Source: Cheiracanthium punctorium
Lineage: Eukaryota > Arthropoda > Arachnida > Araneae > Cheiracanthiidae
Direction: 5' to 3'
DNA: 64,000 nt
Assembly: GCA_038373885.1 (NCBI GenBank)
Contig: JAWZYV010017527.1
Location: 434,001 to 498,000, forward strand
Positions 25,501-34,900 of the stretch are shown here, piece after piece (position 1 is the first letter of the stretch; every line of letters starts with the position of its first letter). The notes beneath the pieces were generated by a model that ran no database searches, was not told the origin of the DNA, and saw nothing but the letters and a program-made list of their open reading frames with translations. Made by a program: the position numbers and the translations under genes.

Positions 25501-28500
25501 TAAAATAAAAAAACATACAATAATGTGAAAAATCTATTTTTGAAAAAGTCTTAAAAAATTGCAGTTCAAAGAAAAAAAAAAATGGAGTTTTATTATAAGC
25601 TATTAAAAAAACTGAAAGCATAATTCAATTGCAAAATTAAAAATATATTGAAAAACATTTTAACAAACATTTCTAAGTTAATTTTAAAATGTTAGTGCTT
25701 TTATTATTTATGTTCCAAACTTTACTTACAAACTTTAAAGATGGCATTTTATTGATTGGTTATGGAGATGAGGGGGATTTTATGACCTATCAAACAGGGT
25801 ACACTAGGAAAAAAATTGGGCGAGATTCTCCCACGTTAGCTCAAAATTAAGTGGGATTTTTAAAAATCTGAGTGAGAATTTGAGAATGTTGTTTATTTTA
25901 TTTTATTTATTTATATTTACTTTTTCACATTTTACAAGCAAAGTCAATATCATTACAAAAATACATTGCAACTAAGATTATAAATACCAAAACTAGGAAT
26001 ATAATATACAAATGAATTTGATAAATACAATTTAATGATATATTTGATTCTTTACCCTAGTAAATATTTTAGCTGCTTCATCAAAATCAAACAACTCAGC
26101 ATGAAGGAAAAGACCACGAGTGTCACTTTTTTGAGTGAGAATTAGTGTGGTATTGTGGGAATTGCGCAATCCCGCAGTCTAGTGCGAACCCTGATCAAAC
26201 ATTTCATTTGTTTTTTTAAGTTTTAAGTAATAAAGAATATATCCAAATTTTTAGTGAAAGATAAAACTGTTTGAAAGTTGTGGTCGATAATCTTCCGAAA
26301 GAAACTTTAAAACTTTGCAGGTATGTTTGTTTGGTTTTCTTTCATGTATGCCTACACAAGGGGCATCTACCTAGGGAGGTGATGCCTTGCCAAAGAAATA
26401 TCACAAAATATAAAAAACAATCAAAATGCAGACGAGACAAACTATTCGTATAAAAAATTTATGCAAGGTGTTTCAAAATTAGAGGTACAAACTTTAATGG
26501 GAGATACGGCAGATCCTAAGGATTTACAATCACACAGCAATGTGGGGTCAAAAACTGCATTTTCGCTAACTTGATGTTAACAATCGCTATGAGAAGTGTT
26601 AAAGTGTTTATTTAATTTCTTGACCAAGTTTCACAGATAGGTTTGTCTCCAAAAATTTCATATGAAATGAAAAAGAATTTTAAAACTTTCAATTTAGGTC
26701 ACATGTTTCCTGTAAAGATATATTATTTTTTGACAATCAATGATCAGAATTATTCAGAACTATTAGTTCAGCACTTGTTCTAAAGAGATTATTAACAGGT
26801 ATATGAAGACAACGTTTCTGACCCCACATTGCTATGTGATTCTTATTCTTTACTATATGCCCTACCTCTCCTTAAAGTTTGTATCTCCAATTGTGAAACA
26901 ACCTGCATAAAGAAACCTGTAACACTAAAATTTGAAAAATCCAATTTTTAAACAAAAATACTTTTGAAATAATTAAAACTTTAAAATGGCACATATATAA
27001 GGTACATACGTATAAGTACCTTTTATGTGTGTTTTTTTATAACATTATTATTTCATCTTTTTAAAACCAGTTTCTTTTAGAGAATTTTTGATAAAAAAAG
27101 CTTTACTAACTTCATGCAGCTTTTAAATTTCTAGATAAATAATGAGCATTCATTTTCATAGTATATAATTTTTTAGAATAACTTCAGAAGCATTATTTCC
27201 TATCAAATGCTCTCAGGCTGATCAGCATGAAAAAAACAAGAATTGATCTAGCGAACATGTAGAATAAAACTGGGTACAAAGTTTCAATTTCTGAATAAAC
27301 TCTTAAAAATTCTATAGCTCAAAATAAGATAAGCCTGAGACTGCATGACTAGGATAGTTTAGACTAGGTTTTGATATGTTAACATTTTCAATCCTATCTT
27401 CCTTAGAGAGATTAATGGAGTCAAGGTGAGGACCGTTTAATGACTTTTCTTTTTCATCTTTGCATTGGAAGAATTTGAGCCACTTAAATTGCATGCCGAA
27501 TGGATTTGTTTATACATATATTACCTAGGAAAGTGAAAAGGGGTACCTTGTTAATTTTATATTGCATTTCTGACCAAAGGTCTGCACCAATATAGATGCA
27601 ACATTGAATATGAATGTAGCTCAGTGGTAGTGACCTACTTTGAGACTTGTCAGCTAAGTGCTAGCATGCATAGATTGACAATTTTCACAAATATCTTTTT
27701 AGTCAGGTCCTCGCTTAGAGGGAGGACAAGGAGCAGCCTCCCCCTCCCCCCCTTGACAATCGCAAATTCTATTAAACTTGGCAATATTAGATTCCTAGTT
27801 GGCAAACTATAATTTACTATCTATTTCTGGTAAACTTGGCAAAATTACACAAACCCAGTTGGCAAAAGTAAGAAGTTGGTATAGTTGACAAAAAAATAAG
27901 TTGATAAAAACTGATATTTGACTTTGCAATTTATCGACATCCTCCTCCCCTAAAAAAAGTCTTAGCAACGGCCCTGTTTACAGTTATAAAAGTAAATTAC
28001 TTACAACGTGGCCAGATCCTGGTTTTGCAGTTGGATTATTTTCAATCTCCCACAGACCTTCATTAAAAAATTTTCGTTTTTGCTGTTTACCATATTTGTC
28101 TTTGAACTGTTCATATGGAAATAAATCTTTGGCGGCCAATATAGCCCTAAAATAATAAGCAGTTGTTAGCCTTGATATCATACAAACATATTGACTTGCG
28201 ATTTAAGTAATAATGTTCAGATGCAGTAGTTGCTCTAGACTCAAAAATCTGTGAGTCATTCTGACTTGCTATCAATAAAATTGAGAATCAATTTTTTAAA
28301 AATAAGAATTAGGGATGCACCGAAAATTTATTGGTATTCGGTATACTGCCTATTCGGCAGACAAACCGAATATTTGGTTCAGCCGAATACTTTAATATTC
28401 GGCAACCAAATAGTAAACAAATTTAAATATTCAACAATTGGTAAACAAACACGAATTTTTTTACATCATGAATTAATGTTAGTATAGTACCACAGTACAA

Positions 28501-31500
28501 AATTAATTCAAACTGTTACATACATTAAAATTACTTTAAATGTGATATTAGTAAGAGAAAACACTCTGTTAAATTAAAATTTAGTTGTCTTTCAATTTTT
28601 CTTAAATCTTATGGCACATTACACTAGCCTTACTACTACTAACTAATTTGAATATGAAACAGTAACCAGGGGCAAGAAAAACTCATAATATAAAATGTTC
28701 ATAAATATGCAGAGTTAATTAACTGCTAATTTTTTATAAAATACGCAGATAAAAAAAAATATTTCACAAATATTTATAAAGGTGATACATATAAAGTAAG
28801 CACTTGGATATTAAACACTATTTAAAAACAAACCAATTAAATCAATCATTGTAATCAATGTTTAATAAATTGTAATCAAATATTCGGTATTCGGCCGAAT
28901 ATTCGGTTAAAATTTTAACCGAATATTCGGTATTTATTATTTGCCAAAATATGGTATTCGGTGCATCCCTAATAAGAATCAACTAGAAAGTTTTTTAAAA
29001 AAAAATATTGCTCAAATGAGAAAAAAATTCCCCCTGCCCACATGAGCACCTGAATATTTATTTTTGCTCAAAAATATAGATGCATTACATACGATTTTAA
29101 ACACTTAATGTGATCGAAAATCAGACTTTATTTTTGTAGAAAACAATGACGTTTCATAACACTGAAATTTTGTTTACAAGCTAGCAGTAAAAGTACTAAA
29201 GTTTTAGTTTTTAAAAGAAGTTCGAAAACTCTATATGTAAAATGCATTTCAAATTTCAATAACAAAATTCACTGTAACCATGACTGTCAGATCAAAGTAA
29301 AATAAAATTAAAGTTTCAATACAATCATTTTGAAGTTAACAATTGAAAAGATTTATTAAAAATTAAACTTTCCATGTTTCACTCAGCTAGTGAATAGGCA
29401 TATATGAGGAAAAACTGTAAAATGTATTTTTTCATTCAAATGGAGATATGATAAATAAAACACAGAACAAATTAAACTTACGTTTCATAAGTCCCAAAGA
29501 ATAAAATAGGGTATTTATTTTTAGGGACTTTTTTTCCAGCTGGTGCTTCAGGTTCAACCTTGAAGAGAGGAAAAAAATTATATTATTAATATAGGAGAAA
29601 AATAAATAACTAAACTTAGATAGAAATATTATTTTTATAATATTTCTGGAACATTTATCAATATGCTCAATAAGAAAAAATAACTTTAATGGAACAGTAT
29701 TAGTGATCTATCTAGTTCATAAAGGAAAAAATATTTTATTACAATCAGATTTCAGTAATTTTTTCTAAATGTTTGGAATAGTGCAGTGGTCTATAAATCC
29801 TTTAACCGTGTAGCATTTGCTCCTGCGCGTGCACTGCAGTGGGGAGCATTTCTCGCAATAGAAGGAAAGAGTAAGCAGCAGGCGAATTACATCGGATATG
29901 TACAGGGTGGTTATTAATTAATGTGAGGTGTTCAGAGCCCTCAAGCGAGTAAAGTATTGGACGAAACCTAACCAAATTTGATGAGAATGCATAATGACCA
30001 TGGGATGTTGATTAAAAAAAAAAAAAAAAAAAAAAAAATTCCAAAATTTGCCACTGGGGCAATTTTGGACTTCTACTGTCTTTTCTACTGCTGCTCGCAG
30101 CATATCAGAGTTGATTTGCCTCACATGTAACTTATTCCATCCTTTAACGTTGCGATATCAGAGACATGTCCTTGATAAACAACACCTTTAAGAAATCCCC
30201 ACAACTAACAAACACAAGGATTGAGATTTGGGGACCTCTGGGGCAATTTTACAGTGCCAAAATTGCCCCAGTGGCAATTTTTTTTTTTTTTAATTATAAA
30301 TCCCATGATCTACTATGCATGCTCATCAAATTTGGTTAGATTTCGTCCAAATACTTTACTTGCTAGAGGGCTCTGAACACCCCATGTTAATTAATAACCA
30401 CCCTATATTCTCTCACATGCTACAATAAATAAAATCTAAAAAAAGAAAGTAATAACTAAGTAAAGACATAAACATATATAACACCATTCTTGCACTGAAT
30501 CCAAATTATTTATTTCCTAATCTGACTCATAACTATCAATACTTGTATTGGAATCAGATCCACTTTCAAAGTCAGAATGATCTAAAATGTCATCTTCTGA
30601 GTCACTGAAATCATTCAATAATAATGGTCTTTTCACACAAAAACGCCTAGAAACACCGCTACCTCTCGCCATTTTCCCCAGAATGCGAAAATCAAGCACA
30701 CCAAAGTTTACCCAAGAAATTATATTTCACTTTATGGAAATACTATTGCCATCTAGTGGCAATTTTTGAAAACAAAGTATTTTCTTATAAGAATATATGG
30801 ATATGACAAGATATTTCTGTCAAACATGTTGAAATGCTGACTTTAAAATTAGATGACAAGTAGGACTCGTCAAGCACACTTAAAGGTTTAAATTAATTGT
30901 ATTTTTGAATTTCTGTAATCAGAATTTTTTTTAATACAGTATGGTCAGTATGCTCTTGAAATCATAGTGCTTCTGTACATATGTACACAATAGCTTCTAT
31001 TTTACTGAAGGCCACCCAATATAAAAATTTTATAATACGAGTATTAAGAATGCTTATTTTTTAACTTTAATGACTTTTTCTGAGATATATATATATACCT
31101 AACACAAAAATGTGAAAATTTGTTCCTCAGGCATACAAATCTAGTGTCTCCTAAAACACTGAGAGATCCTAAACAGCAAATCTTCAGACCCACAGATTTT
31201 AGAAGCCAGTGCAATAAATACAGTACCTATACACAAAGCACAAGCTGGCATTTTAAATTTCTACTTTCCAAACATGTACCATGTAAGGAAAATATTGTAA
31301 TGATGAAAAAATTTACTTGGTGATTTTGATGAATTGACAAGTTTCGAGGTCTTCTAAATTCACTTATTCTATTTTTACGGTGATGATTAACGTGACCATT
31401 TATTTTTTCCTTCAGAACAGGACATCTACTACTTTTTTTGGCAATAGTGTATTTATTTTCTTCCTCAAAACGGGACATCTGCTGTTTTTAAAGTAATAGT

Positions 31501-31914
31501 GTGGGGAGACTGAATTTACAGGTCTGGGTACCTTTTAGTTGTTAAGAAAATGCGCAAAAAAAGCTTGTGTAAATGTTAATTTCAAAATAAAATGAAAAAA
31601 AAAAAACTTTGCTAAAACACACATATACTATAAAAAATAGTGCAAGACGAACGTTTCGGGTGGTACAAGGGTAAGCTCTTCTTCGACTTCAAAAGCACCA
31701 TCCGGCACAAGGAAGGAAGGTAGGAAAGTAAGAAATGTAAACAAAAGGACACACAGAAAAAAGGAAGTTGTCATTCGGAAGGAAAAAAAATTCTTAGAAA
31801 ACCAGAGTGAACAGGGAAAATAAAATGGAGATCGGGGGATGGGGAAAAATAAGCAAAAGAGGACCATGACTTGAAAAAAGGGAATAATAATTACATATAT
31901 TGAAATAGTTGGGG

Positions 31915-31959
<45 letters not shown>

Positions 31960-34900
31960 ATTAAAAGAACAAACACAAAAACAATACATCCCCGGTGTTT
32001 TTTTTTTTTTTTTTTTTTTTTTTCCCCTTACTGATACTGCCGCTGGACGATTTTAGATTTTTAGCGTCCTTATTGAAATCGTTACTGCGGGCTGCTCTCT
32101 TTCTAAAAACGGGACATTACGGTGTCCCGAAGCTGTGCTTGGGGACAATGGGACAAGCCACCTGAAAACGGGACTGTCCCATTCAAAACGGGGGGTATGG
32201 TCACCTTAGTGATGATGCATGTAAATGTACTTTTAACAATTATTTAAGAATTTATTTCTAATCATAAAATTCTTAAATAATTAAAAATACAAATATAAAA
32301 TAGGGTCTATTTTTTATTCTACAGCATTAGAGATTTAAATTAGGAAATGCTGAAGAAAAAATTGTCATTCACAAGAAGGATGGAAAAAGATTGAAATAGA
32401 ATTGCTTGAGCATAATTTTCTGTGCAATTTAACTGAGAAAAACCGGATTTATGAGTTTTCTCGGAAGTCTTTCATGCCTGTGAAATACCAAATGCAAACA
32501 ACTTTTTATAACAATACGAACAAAAAATGTCAGCAATCCCTATTCAATGCAAAACTCAATAAAGCTTATAATTAAAATTCTACTAATTGATATCCCTTAT
32601 TATCTCAAAAAGTCATTATATAAATTTTCCTTAAGTAAAAGGAGCATTGAAAAAACTTTACCGATTAAATTATTGACACTACTCGGGGTTTCAAAATGGT
32701 GCTCATCTTGTTTCTAGACACAAAATCGTTGATAATTCAAAATGGTGCCCATCTTGTTTCTAGACACAAAATCGTTGACAATAACAATATATTTAAACGT
32801 AATTCTTCGTATAAAAACTTGAAACATCTATTCGCAGCTCTTCACTTTCCTAAACTTTTTGCTAACTTAAAAACTCAAAAGCAAAATGCCTAGTCAAAAA
32901 AGTTTACCTTTAAAAATACTCTGATGCAAATCCTGATTTCGAAATGGTGGCCATCTTGTTTCTAGGCACAAAATCGTCGACAATGGCAGCCTATTTAAGC
33001 ACAATTCTTCGTAAACTCATACAAGAAATATCTATTTGTAATTTTTGGCTTTCTCAAACTTTTCCACTAATTTGAAAAATTAAAACTGCTGCTCTTAATT
33101 TTCCTTTAAAATTCACTTACTTTTCCATTACAACATTAGCTCTAGTTTTCAATAAGCCATTGCACAGCACATGAGACGCTGTAATCGACACTTGCTGATT
33201 GGCTGATAGATCACTCTTAGTTTGACCTGGCAGCGTAAAAATAAACTCATTAAGCGGTTTGGGTTGCCACATTTGACAATTTATCACCAGACTTGGCGAC
33301 AAATTTGGGTGGGCGATACTACAGGCTAGCCCAAGCAGTAGCGGATCTGGGGGAGGGGCTAGGGGGCTTCAGCCCCCCAAAAGAGATTGCTAAGGGGTAA
33401 CATTTTGCTTTATTATACATTTTAAGTAGATAAAATGATCTTTTTTTATAACTTAGCCCCTCCCAAAATATTTTACATTACTTCAGACTAAAATTTTGCT
33501 TTATTGAACATTTTGCTTGGGTGAAATAAGCTTTTTTCAAAATTTAGCCCCTCCCCAAAAAAATTTCTGTGTCCGCTACTGAGCCCAAGTGATTATCATT
33601 AACATCAATATTTCAAAAAACTGCGCAAAGTTTGTCTTTTAATTTAAAACTTTTAATTGAAATTTGTTACAATTTTACTATTATGATTCTCAGATCTCTC
33701 ATAAAAGAGAAAACACAACTTTAGAGCCATTTCTTTTTGTCTCCAAGCAACAAACCACAAATTTGATGCTATAATTTTTGCCTACCGAAGTATTATTCCA
33801 TTTAGTGCTGCGTAATTTAAGTTAATCTTTATATTTAGTAATTGCAATAGGAATTTGTAGTATTAATGTATTTAATTTAAATGAAAAAAAGGGGAGGGTT
33901 TAAGGGGGCATGATGTAGCAACTGAAAGTCTGGAGAATCAAGATATATAAAAGTACACCGCCAGGACATTTCGTAAGTACCAAATATACTACAGGCTTAT
34001 AAATCACTTTAAAAAAAAAAAAAAAGCACATCAAAATAAGTGGACAATTAATTAATAGCCTAGCCAGAACTGCACTGAAAAGGGTTATATCGAAGCAGGG
34101 GTACAGGAAATATTAAGGGTTCAATATTTTCAGAAAATGTAATTTTTTTTTTTTTTTTTTTTTTTGGAGGGGGGGGGGGTGTCAAAATTTTCCCCACGAA
34201 CTGTTAAAATCAAAACTTAATGCTAGTTTAAATGACTATTAAAATTACTACACTTCAATTAGAATCCTTTACCCCTTATTTATTTCTTTTTTTTTTACCT
34301 TTTCCTTTGGAATGAGAGGGGGGCAATGAGTAATGGGGGATGAGCATGAAAAAAACTGCTATTCTCAATAGGGTAGCTACTTCTGATGACAACTATATCT
34401 CAACAAAAGCATCCCATTTTAAATACATTCAGGCTAAAAATTTCCCCGCAGACCAAGTTCACACGTTTAGACATATTTTTCTTCCTTGTAATAGTTGTTC
34501 CCTTCATATTGAATGCAAAATCAGGGTGTCTACCAAATTTCTGAAAGTCAATTTCCTGACTTTTGGGAGTGCATTTTACTTTGGGAAATTGCACAAAGCC
34601 CCCCCCCCTTGTCTTTATATTTGCATATTTTGTATAACTTCTTGAAATCAATTTTAACTGAAGTATACAGGATTAAGCTTTAATCAATTAAGAAACAGAA
34701 GTAGTCGCACTTTCTGATAGAATTAACTAACTGTTCTTGGAAATACGGTCCTAAGCCATAAGTTACCAAGTAAGCTAATTTGTCTTTTACCCTCCCGTCA
34801 CAATGGATGAGCCATTTTTCTCTCCTTATACAAACACATTGCTAGATGCTTTCGCGGTCGTGTTAGAGTTGCTTTTGGTTTCCAGTCTGACAATTAGAGA

